From: an uncultured Anaerotignum sp.
Lineage (GTDB): Bacteria; Bacillota; Clostridia; Lachnospirales; Anaerotignaceae
Length of the DNA: 19,410 bases
Reading direction: 5' to 3'
Assembly: GCA_910578425.1 (NCBI GenBank)
Contig: CAJTQX010000046.1
Location: 1 to 19,410, forward strand
Positions 6,872 through 15,355 of the stretch are shown piece by piece; position 1 is the stretch's first letter; every line of letters begins with the position of its first letter. The position numbers were made by a program, and so were the translations under genes. The notes below the pieces were generated by a model, which saw only the letters and a program-made list of their open reading frames with translations, did no database searches and was not told where the DNA came from.

Positions 6872-7510
6872 TTGGAAGGAAACACAGAACTGGTAAAACG
6901 CAGCTATTCCTTTGCGGTGAGGGCGGAGGAAGGCGCGGAAGGGCATATCATTACGGGGCGGCCTATCGTGTACGAAAGCAGGGCAGACCTTTACTGGTAT
7001 GACGAAATCATCGAGCGGGGCGCGCTGGATGGCGCAGACCTGACAGATGTGCGGTTTTTAGTGAACCATGATATTAACAGGATACCGCTGGCAAGGGCAA
7101 GGCGGGACGCGGCAAACAGCACGATGCAGCTTTTGACCGACCATGACGGCATGACGATACGGGTCAGTCTGGATACGGAAAACAACGCCGACGCAAGGAG
7201 CCTTTACAGTGCGGTCAAACGCGGGGACATTACGGGAATGTCGTTCATGTTCAAGATTTCTGATGAAGAATGGGAGGATTTGGATACAGACCACCCGACG
7301 CGCCGGATAAAGGCAATCAGCAGTGTGATAGAGGTGAGCGCGGTGACGTTTCCGGCGTACAAAAGTACGGAAATCAACGCAAGGGACGAAGGAACGGCAG
7401 ACAGTACGCGCTCTGCGCTGGAAAGGGCAAGGCGTTCCAGGCGGGCGGCGGAGAACGGGGATTTGGAACTGTTGAAGGAAAAGGCGAAGATTTTGGGAGG
7501 GATATTGTAA
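6872..7510 (+). CDS. HK97-family prohead protease
   Basis: 212 residues from TTG 6872. A GTG at 6863, overlapping the portal stop as GTGA, would give 215 residues. I prefer TTG because GAGGGGGTGA sits at proper distance before it, the same layout as at the portal start. The protein is a serine protease that matures the prohead by cutting the capsid delta domain and itself. Visible are ITGRPIVYES, the histidine in FLVNHD (H66), the serine in ITGMSFMF (S124) and the EVSAVTFPAY strand, all typical of the S78 family. The C-terminus is charged and helical. The stop overlaps the capsid start by one base (TAATG). Confidence 0.9.
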   Translation: MEGNTELVKRSYSFAVRAEEGAEGHIITGRPIVYESRADLYWYDEIIERGALDGADLTDVRFLVNHDINRIPLARARRDAANSTMQLLTDHDGMTIRVSLDTENNADARSLYSAVKRGDITGMSFMFKISDEEWEDLDTDHPTRRIKAISSVIEVSAVTFPAYKSTEINARDEGTADSTRSALERARRSRRAAENGDLELLKEKAKILGGIL

Positions 7511-8814
7511 TGTACAAAAAAATTCTGGAAAAAAGAATGGCGAAGCTTGAGAAAAAAAGAGAAGAGCTGGCCGCCAGGGCACTTTCTTCCGAAGACGCGG
7601 CGGAGGTCAGGGGTATCAATGAACAGTTAGCAGGGCTGAATGAGGAAATTGCGGAGATGCAGGAGGAAATAGAAGCACTTGCGGCGGAGGGGCTTGAGGG
7701 CAGGCAGCAGGCCGCGGGGGAAACGCAGACAAGGGGCGGGAACCCTCTGGCGGCGTACAGCTTGGGCGGCGCACAGAGCAAAACAGAGGAAGGGACAGGC
7801 AGCGGCAGCATGGAGTACCGCACGGCGTTCATGGAATATGTGCAGAGGGGCACGCCCATTCCGGCTGACGTACTGACAAGGGCAGGTGGGGACAAGGGTC
7901 CGACTTTGGCGGCAGACATTGGCGCGATTATTCCGGAAACCATCATGAACGAATTTATCAGGGAGGTTTCCAAAGTATACGGGCAGGTTTACGCGAAGGT
8001 GCGCAAGCTGAATGTGCGCGGCGGCGTGAAATTCCCCATCAGCAAGCTGAAAGCCAATTTCAAATGGGTGACGGAAACCGCGGTATCCGACAGGCAGAAG
8101 GCGGGCGACATTAAGGATTTTGTAACGTTTGACTACAATATCGGAGAAATCCGCGTATCCGAAACGCTGCTGGCGCAGGTCGTTTCTCTGCCGCTGTTTG
8201 AAAGTGAGATTACGAAGATTATGGTGGAGGCCTATGTTGAAGCGATGGACAAGGGCATCATTTCCGGCACAGGCTCCGGCCAGCTGTTGGGCATCACAAA
8301 GGACCCGCGCGTCACAGGGAATACGGGCAATATCGTTGAAATGACGGACGCGGAGTTTGCGGACTGGACAGCGTGGCGGAAAAAGCTGTTTGCCAAAGTG
8401 CCGCTTTCCAAACGCGGACAGGGAGAATTTCTGTTCCCTGCGTCTACGGTGGAGGGATACCTGCTGACAATGAAGGACGGGAACAACCGCCCGCTGTTCC
8501 GAGAAGCAACGGATTTGAGCGTGGGCAATACGGCGGGGCGTTTCTTCGGGCGTAATGTTGACCTGGTTGAGCCTGACGTCATTGCAGATTTTGATACTGC
8601 GGCGGCGGGCGATGTGGTCGGCATTTTCTGGGTGCCGAATGATTACGCCATCAACACAAATTTGCAGTTTGGCATGAAACGCTGGTTTGATGATGACACG
8701 AATGAGTGGGTCAACAAGGGACTGACGATTGTGGATGGGAAGATTTTGGACGTTTCCGGCTGCTATTTGATTAAGAAAGCTGAGGGAACGGCGGCAAAGG
8801 CTGCGGCAAGATGA
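7510..8814 (+). CDS. HK97-fold major capsid protein
   Basis: 434 residues from ATG 7510, which follows GGGAGGG at 7495-7501; the frame is open far upstream inside the protease gene but has no supported start there. Residues 1-62 are a strongly charged coiled coil, the delta/scaffolding domain expected to be removed by the upstream protease. Residues 63-100 are a Gly/Gln-rich linker where the cut probably falls. The rest is the HK97 fold, with an E-loop region (GGVKFPISKLKANFKWVTE) and the family's GTGSGQLLGI segment at about 255-265. It assembles as hexamers and pentamers into the shell. Confidence 0.95.
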   Translation: MYKKILEKRMAKLEKKREELAARALSSEDAAEVRGINEQLAGLNEEIAEMQEEIEALAAEGLEGRQQAAGETQTRGGNPLAAYSLGGAQSKTEEGTGSGSMEYRTAFMEYVQRGTPIPADVLTRAGGDKGPTLAADIGAIIPETIMNEFIREVSKVYGQVYAKVRKLNVRGGVKFPISKLKANFKWVTETAVSDRQKAGDIKDFVTFDYNIGEIRVSETLLAQVVSLPLFESEITKIMVEAYVEAMDKGIISGTGSGQLLGITKDPRVTGNTGNIVEMTDAEFADWTAWRKKLFAKVPLSKRGQGEFLFPASTVEGYLLTMKDGNNRPLFREATDLSVGNTAGRFFGRNVDLVEPDVIADFDTAAAGDVVGIFWVPNDYAINTNLQFGMKRWFDDDTNEWVNKGLTIVDGKILDVSGCYLIKKAEGTAAKAAAR

Positions 8815-8839
8815 CGCTTTGATATGCGGGGTGACAGGC

Positions 8840-9115
8840 ATGGCGGGGGAATTTGACATTTTGGCAAGGGTGAAAACGGGGCTGGGCATTACTGGCGATT
8901 TCCAGGACGAAACTCTCCAGGGCTATATTGACGAAGTGAAGGCATTCCTGCTGGACGCGGGCGTTGCACAGGAGATTGTTGACGGCGAAGCCTCTGCCGG
9001 AGCCATTGCCCGCGGCGTTGCCGATCTTTGGAATTACGGGGCGGGGGAAGCTGCGTTCAGCCCTTATTTTTTGCAGAGGGCGGTGCAGCTTTCTTATAAA
9101 GACAGGGGGGATTGA
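8840..9115 (+). CDS. Head-tail connector protein, gp6-like
   Basis: 91 residues from ATG 8840. In-frame TTG 8819 exists, but GGGGTGA at 8828-8834 fits ATG 8840. The small helical protein (VKTGLGITGDFQDETLQGYI, then VKAFLLDAG, ending in SYKDRGD) fits the gp6-like DNA-packaging/connector family, which forms a ring under the portal. The short length and first place after the capsid gene support this. The next gene begins one base after its stop. Confidence 0.8.
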   Translation: MAGEFDILARVKTGLGITGDFQDETLQGYIDEVKAFLLDAGVAQEIVDGEASAGAIARGVADLWNYGAGEAAFSPYFLQRAVQLSYKDRGD

Positions 9116-9116
9116 T

Positions 9117-9467
9117 ATGGCTGGGTATCAGCCGCCGTTGTTTTCCACGCCGCTTTACCTGCTGGTTCCCGTTTATGAAACGGTCAAGGGCGTAGAAAAG
9201 AAAAGCTATCCCGAGCCTGACGCGGGGATGCTGTTCTATGCGTCATTTCGGACATTCGGCGGGACGGAAACAATGGAAAACGATATTTACAGCGTGGTGG
9301 ATACGGCAAGCGTGGAAACGTGGTACAGGCCGGATATTGCAAGCGGCTGCCGCATTATGCGGGCGGTGGACGGGGCGGTTTATGAAATCGTCGGGGAGCC
9401 GGAAAATATCGGGATGCGGGGGCAGTTTTTGAAGTGCAGGGTACGCCGCGTCAAAGGAGGTGCGTAA
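9117..9467 (+). CDS. Head closure / head-tail joining protein
   Basis: 116 residues from ATG 9117, preceded by ACAGGGGGG. Beta-rich, with YPEPDAGMLFYASFRTFGGTE near the N-terminal third, an IYSVVDTASVETWYRPDI segment and a basic C-terminal strand (LKCRVRRVKGG). This is the pattern of SPP1 gp16 / phage head-tail joining proteins, which plug the connector and provide the tail attachment surface. Its stop overlaps the next start (TAATG). Confidence 0.75.
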   Translation: MAGYQPPLFSTPLYLLVPVYETVKGVEKKSYPEPDAGMLFYASFRTFGGTETMENDIYSVVDTASVETWYRPDIASGCRIMRAVDGAVYEIVGEPENIGMRGQFLKCRVRRVKGGA

Positions 9468-9886
9468 TGCCGAGGAACAGGATCGGAATGTCCTTTGCGG
9501 GCTTTGAAGAAATGGCGGCGGAGTTTGACGCGCTGGGCGGGGAGCTGCGGGAGGTCATTACAGAATGCCTGGAAAAATCCCATGCACTTGTCACGCCGAA
9601 ATTGCATGCGGATATGGCAAGGCATTACCGGACGGGAAAAACAGAACGCTCCATATTGGATGATGCTCAGGTGGAATGGAGCGGGACAATAGCCTCCATA
9701 GATGTTGGGTTCAGTGTACGAAAAGGCGGATTAGCTTCTATTTTCCTGATGTATGGCACGCCCAGAATGGAAAAGGACACGAAACTTTACAATGATGTTT
9801 ACGGGACAGGGATACAGAAGGAAATAAAGGCAATTCAGGAAGAAATTTTCAGGAAGAAAATGGATGAAATTATGGGGAGGGGCTGA
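9467..9886 (+). CDS. HK97 gp10-like head-tail/tail completion protein
   Basis: 139 residues from ATG 9467, chosen because an ideal AAAGGAGGTG lies at 9453-9462; the longer frame from 9434 overlaps the previous gene and lacks a site. The N-terminus MSFAGFEEMAAEFDALG, a central HYRTGKTERSI, and a strand ending in IFLMYGTPRM match the HK97 gp10-like family (the Tyr-Gly-Thr near the end is characteristic). These proteins sit at the head-tail interface. Its stop is one base before the next gene's ATG. Confidence 0.83.
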   Translation: MPRNRIGMSFAGFEEMAAEFDALGGELREVITECLEKSHALVTPKLHADMARHYRTGKTERSILDDAQVEWSGTIASIDVGFSVRKGGLASIFLMYGTPRMEKDTKLYNDVYGTGIQKEIKAIQEEIFRKKMDEIMGRG

Positions 9887-9887
9887 A

Positions 9888-10235
9888 ATGGAGGATTTGC
9901 TTTTAAGCACGCTGGGGTGGCTCGGGTATCCGGTATTCCGGCAGGGCTCTTTCTCGAAAAAGGACAAGTATCCGGAGCATTTTTTTACATTCTGGAACAA
10001 CAGCAGCGTGGACGGGGCGCATTACGATAACAGGGCGGTATCATGCATATGGGATTTTGACGTGAATTTTTATTCCACAGATCCAGCCCTGACATATGGC
10101 GCGCTGGAGGAGGCAAGGCAGGCATTGAAAGAAAACGGGTTTATCATTTCAGGAAAGGGCTATGACGTCGGCAGCGACGAAGCCACGCATACGGGGCGCG
10201 GCATGAACGCCCTGTTTCTGGAAATGGAAGGATAA
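9888..10235 (+). CDS. Tail terminator-like protein
   Basis: 115 residues from ATG 9888, with GGGGAGGGGC at 9874-9883 just upstream. The protein has an N-terminal helix, then FTFWNNSSVDGAHYDNRA, the strand WDFDVNFYSTDP, a helix GALEEARQALKENG and a final strand MNALFLEMEG. Size, beta-alpha-beta pattern and position between the gp10-like protein and the major tail protein fit a gpU/gp11-type tail terminator, the ring that stops tail growth. The family assignment rests mostly on synteny. Confidence 0.68.
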   Translation: MEDLLLSTLGWLGYPVFRQGSFSKKDKYPEHFFTFWNNSSVDGAHYDNRAVSCIWDFDVNFYSTDPALTYGALEEARQALKENGFIISGKGYDVGSDEATHTGRGMNALFLEMEG

Positions 10236-10249
10236 GGAGGGAAATTCTC

Positions 10250-10873
10250 ATGGCGGAAATTTTTGAATACAGGGGCGTGGAAGGGCTTGTAGCGGCGGAG
10301 GTCACGAAGGACGATGATACCGCGTATGAAACGGGAGAGGTATTCTCTGTTGCGGGCATTGCGGAGCTGGGGCGGACAACGGAAACATCGAATGAGGCGC
10401 ATTATTATGATAACGTGCCTGCCGTACTGATTGCGTCTACGGGCTCTGATGAAGTGACGTGTACGGTATCCGGCATTCCCCTGGACGTGCTGGCGAAGAT
10501 TACAGGACAAGCCTATGACGAAGCTACAGGCACGTTTATTGAAGGTGAACGGCAGGCGAAGTATTTCGCGCTGGGATACAGGACGAAAAAAACGAACGGC
10601 AGCGAGGTTTATGTCTGGCGGTACAAGGGGCAGTTCAGTATACCGGATTCTACGCATGTGACGGAGGATGACGGCACAGACGCCAATGGGCAGGAAATCA
10701 TATACACAGGCATTTCTACAACACACCGCTTTGCAAAGACAGGAAAACGGGCGAAAGCCATCAACGTGGATTTGCAGGCGGATAAGGCAGACGTTTCGGC
10801 GTTTTTTGATACGGTGACAACGCCTGATACCTTACAGGCGAAAACGCCGCAGGCGGACGAAACGAAGGAATAA
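10250..10873 (+). CDS. Major tail protein, phi13 type
   Basis: 207 residues from ATG 10250 with a strong AAGGAGGG eight bases upstream, as expected for a highly made structural protein. The sequence fits phi13/TP901-type major tail proteins: a beta-strand N-terminus (FEYRGVEGLVAAEVTKDD), a central repeat of strands with FALGYRTKKTNGSEVYVWRYKGQF at about 104-127, and a Gln/Thr-rich C-terminus. It polymerises as hexameric rings around the tape measure to form the tail tube. No extra Ig-like domain is appended. It lies directly before the assembly chaperone gene. Confidence 0.88.
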   Translation: MAEIFEYRGVEGLVAAEVTKDDDTAYETGEVFSVAGIAELGRTTETSNEAHYYDNVPAVLIASTGSDEVTCTVSGIPLDVLAKITGQAYDEATGTFIEGERQAKYFALGYRTKKTNGSEVYVWRYKGQFSIPDSTHVTEDDGTDANGQEIIYTGISTTHRFAKTGKRAKAINVDLQADKADVSAFFDTVTTPDTLQAKTPQADETKE

Positions 10874-10891
10874 AACAGGGAGGGCAGGAAA

Positions 10892-11230
10892 ATGCATCTG
10901 GTTTTGAATATTTACAACGGGAAAACAGTGGAAAAGGTTTATACCGCGGACGAATTTGACATCATGTTTGGTACGGTGGAGGACTTAATCAATCTGGTGG
11001 ACGTTGACCGCCTGTCCGGAAACGTGACGGATACGGACTTTATCGGGGCGGTTGCGGTGCTGCTGAAGGGCGGCTTCGTGCAGGTGAAAACGCTGCTGAA
11101 GGATCTGTTTCCTGATGTGACGGACGAAGAACTGAAGCGCGCGAAAATGAAAGAGGTGCTTGCCGTTTTAGTGCAGGTGCTGAAATATGGGTTTTCTGAA
11201 ATGGCGGCGTCTGGGAACGCAAAAAACTGA
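10892..11230 (+). CDS. Tail assembly chaperone, gpG-like (unshifted product)
   Basis: 112 residues from ATG 10892, with AGGGAGGGC upstream. An acidic N-terminal half (TADEFDIMFGTVEDLINLVD) and a helical C-terminal half (LLKDLFPDVTDEELKRAKMKEVLAVLVQVLKYGF) fit the Firmicute gpG-type chaperone family. These proteins coat the tape measure and recruit major tail protein but are absent from the finished tail. The last codons are GCA AAA AAC TGA, which hold a -1 slippery heptamer directly before the stop. Its position between major tail and tape measure is diagnostic. Confidence 0.88.
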   Translation: MHLVLNIYNGKTVEKVYTADEFDIMFGTVEDLINLVDVDRLSGNVTDTDFIGAVAVLLKGGFVQVKTLLKDLFPDVTDEELKRAKMKEVLAVLVQVLKYGFSEMAASGNAKN

Positions 11231-11460
11231 ATGAGGGGGGCGAGCCGCTCCCCTTATTCTCTTTATTGTTTGATATCACCGTTTCCCTGTGCGAACGGTT
11301 TCCGGCGTACACGCCAACGGCAATCCGGCAGACGCCTGTGCGCGAGGTATTTTTGATGGTGCGCAGGCTGAACGAATACAACGGCAGGCGGGGAAAACAG
11401 GAAAAAAGCCTGAAAAAGGGCGGGAAAATCCGCAGGCCAGCGGGGGATAACTGGTTTTAA
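10892..11460 (+). CDS. Tail assembly chaperone gpG-T fusion made by -1 frameshift
   Basis: Slippage at 11221-11227 would add 77 residues read from base 11227 (LNEGGEPLPLFSLLFDITVS...) to TAA 11458-11460, giving a product of about 189 residues. The T part has no good start codon or ribosome site of its own (only TTG 11266), yet it is open from the slip site and ends 12 bases before the tape measure start. It is short, basic at its end (KSLKKGGKIRRPAGDNWF) and has VREVFLMVRRLNEYNGRRG. In lambda and many siphoviruses the G-T fusion binds the tape measure through its T part. The frame change (frame 2 to frame 1) is the required -1. Confidence 0.88.
11221..11258 (+). promoter_or_regulatory. -1 ribosomal frameshift site: slippery A AAA AAC plus hairpin
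   Basis: The heptamer A AAA AAC occupies 11221-11227 in the correct X XXY YYZ phase, one codon before the zero-frame TGA (11228-11230). Just downstream, AATGAGGGG (11230-11238) can pair with CCCCTTATT (11250-11258) as a 9-bp stem (one G-U) around an 11-nt loop. If the lower A-U pairs open, the GGGG/CCCC core starts seven bases from the slippery site, a usual spacing. The run of G next to it could also act as an internal anti-ribosomal pairing stimulator. Confidence 0.88.
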
Positions 11461-11472
11461 GGGGGCGGAACA

Positions 11473-14400
11473 GTGGCAGGGGGAAACGAGTACACAACCA
11501 GATTTAATATTGATATTACGAACCTGAAAAACGGCATACAACAGGCAAACCAGCTGATACGGGTAGCAAATTCCGAGTTTAAGGCGGCAACGGGCGGCAT
11601 GGATAACTGGGGCAACTCTGCGGACGGGCTGAGCGCGAAATTACAGCAGCTGGATACTGTACTGGGATTGCAGAAGGCAAAGCTGGAGGTTTTGCAGGCG
11701 GAATACAGGCGCGTGGTGGAAGCGGAAGGCGAAGGTTCCAGAGGCGCGCAGGAATTATACATAAAGATGAATAACCTCCAGGGCGAGATCGGCAGGACGG
11801 AAGCCCAAATCCGCAACTACTCTGCAAGGCTGAATGATATTCAGACGGCACAGCGCGGCGCGGCAGACGCGACGGAACAATCTGTAAACGCCTATGAGCG
11901 GCTGAAACGGACAATCGCAGAGCAGGAAAGCGAGTTGAACCGGCTGAAAAGCGCGTATTCCGCCGTTGTGCTGGAACAGGGGCAGAACTCCAGCGAAGCA
12001 AGGGAGCTTGCGGCGCAAATACAAAGGCTTTCGGGAGAACTGAACCAGAACAGGTCCGCGCTTGCGGAGGCGGAGCAGGCGGCAAACGGGCTGGATGATA
12101 CACTGGACGACGTTGGGGAGGCTGCAAGGGACGCGGGGGATGGCTTCACTGTGATGAAGGGCGCGCTTGCGAACCTGGTTGCCAGCGGCATCAAATCCCT
12201 TGCTTCCGGCATCAAAGACGGGATAGCCAGTTTCCTGGGCTTGGCGGAGGAAACCCGGGAATACAGGGAAGACCTTGGAAAGCTGGAAACGGCGTTCAGG
12301 ACTGCGGGGCTTTCCACAGAGCTGGCGACAAAAACCTATAAGGATTTTTATTCTGTGCTGGGAGAGGAAGACAGGAGCGTTGAAGCGGTCAACCACCTTG
12401 CGAAATTCGTGGATACCGAGCAGGATATGGCGAAATGGACGGACATCTGCGCGGGCGTTTGGGGTACATTTGGCGATTCCCTGCCCATTGAGGGGCTGAC
12501 AGAGGCGGCAAACGAAACGGCGAAGGTTGGTCAGGTGACAGGTCCGCTTGCGGACGCGCTGAACTGGGCAGGCGAAAGCGAAGATGCGTTCAATGAAAAG
12601 CTGGCGGCATGCAGCAGCGAACAGGAACGGGCTGCACTGATTACAGAAACGCTGAACAGGCTTTACAGTGAAGCGGCAGGCAATTACAGGGAAACCAACG
12701 AAAGCATCATTGAGGCAAGGCGGGCAACGTCAGAATACAATGACGCGCTGGCGAAGCTGGGAGAAAAATCCGAACCGATTATGACGAAGGTTAAGCAGGG
12801 ATTTGCCGATGTGCTGAACGCCATTGCAGCACTTTTGGACGGGGCTGATTTTTCGCAGTTGGAGGCTTCTATTGAGGCGGGCTTTGCTTATTTTATCAAC
12901 AGCGTGCTGCCTGCAATCCGCGGTGGGTTTACCTGGATTATCCAAAATAAAGAAATGATAATTGGGACGGTCGCGGGAATAGGGGCGGCGTTTGCCGCGA
13001 TAAAAATTGTCAGCTTTCTCAATTCTCTGTCGCAGATGACAGGCATTATCAAAAGCTGGACGGTGGTAACAAAATTGCAGACAGCGGCACAGGGGTTGTT
13101 GAATGTCGCTATGAACGCGAACCCGATCGGCATCATCATTACGGCGATTGGCGCGCTGATTGCTATATTCGCCACGCTGTGGAGTACGTCAGAAGAATTC
13201 CGGGCGTTCTGGATTGGCTTATGGGAGAGCCTGAAAGAGGCGGTTAGCGGCGTTGTGAATGCGGTCGTGCTGTTTTTTACGGAAACGATACCAACCGCAT
13301 GGAACAATTTCCTGATATTCTGCGGGGAATTTATTGCGGGTATCGTGGAGTTTTTCACACAGCTGCCGGAAAAAATCGGTACGGCGGCAGCGGGCGTTAT
13401 CACTGCGATAATCGCATGGGGTGCGGATTTGGTTGCCAGAGGAAAGGAAATCGGCTCTGATTTCCTGAATGCGGTAGTTTCGTTCTTTTCGGAACTGCCT
13501 GGGCGGATACTGGAATTTATTTCAGACGCTTTGAGCCATGTAGAGGCATGGGCGGCGGATATGGCAGGAAAGGCAAAGGAAACAGGAACAAAGTTTCTCA
13601 GCCAGATCGTAGAGTTTTTCAAGCAGGTCCCGGTCAAAATCAAGGAGTTTGTTACGGCGGCGTTTGAAAATGTGAAAACGTGGGCGGCAAACATGATAAA
13701 CAAGGCGAAGGAGCTGGGAAAGGATTTTATCGAGGGCATTTCGGGCTTTTTCAGCCAGCTGCCGGGGAAGATACAGGGCTTTATCACTACGGCGTTCCAG
13801 CATGTAACGGCATGGGCCGCGAACATGGCAAACAAGGCGAAGGAGGCAGGCTCCCAGTTCCTGACGAATGTAATCAGCTTCTTTTCGCAGCTGCCGGGCA
13901 AGGCAGCGGATTTTCTTTCGCAGGTTATCAGCAGGCTTGCAGACTGGGCGGTGGATATGGGTCGGAAAGGTCTGGAGGGCGCGAAGGAGTTTTTTGACGC
14001 GGTTATTGACAACTTGAAGGAACTGCCAGGAGAGGTGCTTTCGATTGGTGAGGATATTGTTCATGGGCTCTGGGAAGGCATCAGCGACGCGGCGGGCTGG
14101 CTGGGAAAAAAGGTAAGGGGATTCGCATCAGATATCATTGATGGCATGGAGCGCGCGCTGCGGATAGGCTCCCCGTCAAAAGTGGCACGCGATAAAATCG
14201 GAAGATGGATACCGGAGGGCGTTGCGGTCGGCATCAGGGACAACGCGAAAAAGGCGGTCAACGCCAGCAGGGATATGGCGAAAAGACTTATGCCAACGGC
14301 GGAAACGCTCAAAAATGACGCAGGGAATGCTGTGCCGCCATTGGGGTCTGGCGCAGTGGATACAGGCAGAACTGCGGGAAATACGATGATTTTCAACCAG

Positions 14401-14484
14401 TACAACAACAGCCCGAAGGCCCTTTCCAGGCTGGAAATTTACAGGCAGACAAGGAATCAGCTGGCTTTTGCGAGGGGGAATTGA
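11473..14484 (+). CDS. Tail tape measure protein
   Basis: 1003 residues, starting with GTG 11473 behind GGGGGCGG. It sets tail length and passes to the cell envelope during infection. Residues 1-220 are long helices/coiled coil rich in Gln, Ala and Glu (LQQLDTVLGLQKAKLEVLQAEYRR region). Hydrophobic segments lie near 496-517 and 550-575 (NPIGIIITAIGALIAIFATLW). Five 44-residue repeats fill about 627-846. The C-terminal GSPSKVARDKIGRWIPEGVAVGI segment is a hallmark of Firmicute tape measures. At about 0.15 nm per residue this predicts a tail of roughly 150 nm (family rule, not measured). No lytic transglycosylase or peptidase motif was recognised. Confidence 0.95.
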   Translation: MAGGNEYTTRFNIDITNLKNGIQQANQLIRVANSEFKAATGGMDNWGNSADGLSAKLQQLDTVLGLQKAKLEVLQAEYRRVVEAEGEGSRGAQELYIKMNNLQGEIGRTEAQIRNYSARLNDIQTAQRGAADATEQSVNAYERLKRTIAEQESELNRLKSAYSAVVLEQGQNSSEARELAAQIQRLSGELNQNRSALAEAEQAANGLDDTLDDVGEAARDAGDGFTVMKGALANLVASGIKSLASGIKDGIASFLGLAEETREYREDLGKLETAFRTAGLSTELATKTYKDFYSVLGEEDRSVEAVNHLAKFVDTEQDMAKWTDICAGVWGTFGDSLPIEGLTEAANETAKVGQVTGPLADALNWAGESEDAFNEKLAACSSEQERAALITETLNRLYSEAAGNYRETNESIIEARRATSEYNDALAKLGEKSEPIMTKVKQGFADVLNAIAALLDGADFSQLEASIEAGFAYFINSVLPAIRGGFTWIIQNKEMIIGTVAGIGAAFAAIKIVSFLNSLSQMTGIIKSWTVVTKLQTAAQGLLNVAMNANPIGIIITAIGALIAIFATLWSTSEEFRAFWIGLWESLKEAVSGVVNAVVLFFTETIPTAWNNFLIFCGEFIAGIVEFFTQLPEKIGTAAAGVITAIIAWGADLVARGKEIGSDFLNAVVSFFSELPGRILEFISDALSHVEAWAADMAGKAKETGTKFLSQIVEFFKQVPVKIKEFVTAAFENVKTWAANMINKAKELGKDFIEGISGFFSQLPGKIQGFITTAFQHVTAWAANMANKAKEAGSQFLTNVISFFSQLPGKAADFLSQVISRLADWAVDMGRKGLEGAKEFFDAVIDNLKELPGEVLSIGEDIVHGLWEGISDAAGWLGKKVRGFASDIIDGMERALRIGSPSKVARDKIGRWIPEGVAVGIRDNAKKAVNASRDMAKRLMPTAETLKNDAGNAVPPLGSGAVDTGRTAGNTMIFNQYNNSPKALSRLEIYRQTRNQLAFARGN
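13351..14010 (+). repeat. Five tandem 132-bp (44-residue) repeats in the tape measure gene
   Basis: Five in-phase units begin at 13351, 13483, 13615, 13747 and 13879, each starting FF-x-[QE]-[LV]-P and carrying a W-[AG]-x-[DN]-[ML] core, followed in units 2-4 by KAKExG. Units 2-4 are closest. A degenerate sixth unit (NLKELPG...) follows. Each unit would span about 6.6 nm of tail if fully helical. Confidence 0.88.
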
Positions 14485-14485
14485 G

Positions 14486-15334
14486 ATGTATACCTTCAAG
14501 GCGGAAAATGAATACGGCGATATTCTGGAGCTGACGCACAGCCCTGACTATACTGTGACGGGCATAGAGGGGCTGGACCCGCCGAAAGCCAGCATCAACA
14601 CATCTGTCGTGGCGTCCTTTGACGGTTCGCGCTTCAACAGCAGCCGCATGGGGGAACGGAATATTGTGGTGACGGTTGTAATCGAGAGGGAAATCGAAGA
14701 AAACCGTATTCGGCTTTACCGCTATTTCAAGCCGAAAAAGATGGTCAGGCTCTACTACAAAAACGGTTCGAGGGACGTTTTTATTGACGGGTATGTGGAG
14801 GATTTCCAGATTTCACCGTTCGACCAACGGCAAAGGGCGCAGATCAGCGTCATTTGCCCGGAGCCATTCTTTCAGGCAATGGAAGAAATGATGATTTCGT
14901 TTTCTACGCTTTCAGGAGAGTTTTACTTTCCGTTTGCAACAGGGGCGGAGGGCGTGCCGTTTTCCATTATGGAAACGAACCCGACAAAGATAATGACGAA
15001 CAGCGGCGATGTTGAAAGCGGTCTTGTGATATTGCTGCAAACGACGGGGGAGGTCAGGAACCCGCGGATTTACAACGTCGATACGAATGAGTTTTTCGGG
15101 TTGGACATTACCATGCAGGCAGGCGATCTGGTTACGATCAACACGAACAAGGGGCGGAAATCGGTTTCCCTGCGGCGGGAAGGCAGTACGGAAAACATCA
15201 TCAACAGCATACGGCGGGGGTCATCATGGTTCCAGATTGCCAGCGGCGAAAATACGTTTACATACGAGGCGGATACTGCTGTGGAGGAGCTGGTCTGCAC
15301 GTTCCGGTATACGGACAAATTCGAGGGGGTTTAA
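14486..15334 (+). CDS. Distal tail protein (Dit-like, siphovirus tail family)
   Basis: 282 residues from ATG 14486, one base after the tape measure stop, with GAGGGGG upstream. The N-terminal half has the tail-ring beta fold, with VTGIEGLDPPKASINTS, GERNIVVTVVI and RLYRYFKPKKMVRLYY, followed by FIDGYVEDFQISPFDQRQRAQISVICPEPFF at about 102-132, a strong match to the Sipho_tail/Dit family. The C-terminal half (from about 155) is a galectin-like beta domain. Dit forms the hub ring at the tail tip on which the baseplate is built. It lies in its usual place after the tape measure. Confidence 0.87.
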   Translation: MYTFKAENEYGDILELTHSPDYTVTGIEGLDPPKASINTSVVASFDGSRFNSSRMGERNIVVTVVIEREIEENRIRLYRYFKPKKMVRLYYKNGSRDVFIDGYVEDFQISPFDQRQRAQISVICPEPFFQAMEEMMISFSTLSGEFYFPFATGAEGVPFSIMETNPTKIMTNSGDVESGLVILLQTTGEVRNPRIYNVDTNEFFGLDITMQAGDLVTINTNKGRKSVSLRREGSTENIINSIRRGSSWFQIASGENTFTYEADTAVEELVCTFRYTDKFEGV

Positions 15335-15336
15335 TC

Positions 15337-15355
15337 CGCAGGCGGCTGCGTTTTT
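15337..15355 (+). terminator. Small hairpin plus T5 between Dit-like and gp37-like genes
   Basis: CGCAG (15337-15341), loop GCGG, CTGCG (15346-15350), then TTTTT (15351-15355), starting three bases after the stop of the Dit-like gene. It looks like a minimal intrinsic terminator, but the 5-bp stem is weak. It could lower transcription of the downstream genes or stabilise upstream mRNA ends. Confidence 0.4.

Noticed and set aside
7270..7509. Upstream extension of the capsid frame
   Set aside because: It overlaps the protease gene and is Gly/Arg-rich noise; ATG 7510 has a good ribosome site and begins the expected delta-domain coiled coil.
7627..8889. 420-codon open frame on the minus strand across the capsid gene
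   Set aside because: It mirrors the well-supported capsid gene, has odd Arg/His/Cys-rich composition, no ribosome site and no family resemblance.
11266..11460. Independent gene starting at TTG 11266
   Set aside because: There is no ribosome site before it and the frame is open back to the slippery heptamer; it is better explained as the T part of the frameshift product.
12888..14012. 374-codon open frame on the minus strand across the tape measure gene
   Set aside because: It is the antisense shadow of the 44-residue repeats; the repetitive Ser/Ile/Phe composition follows from the sense codons.
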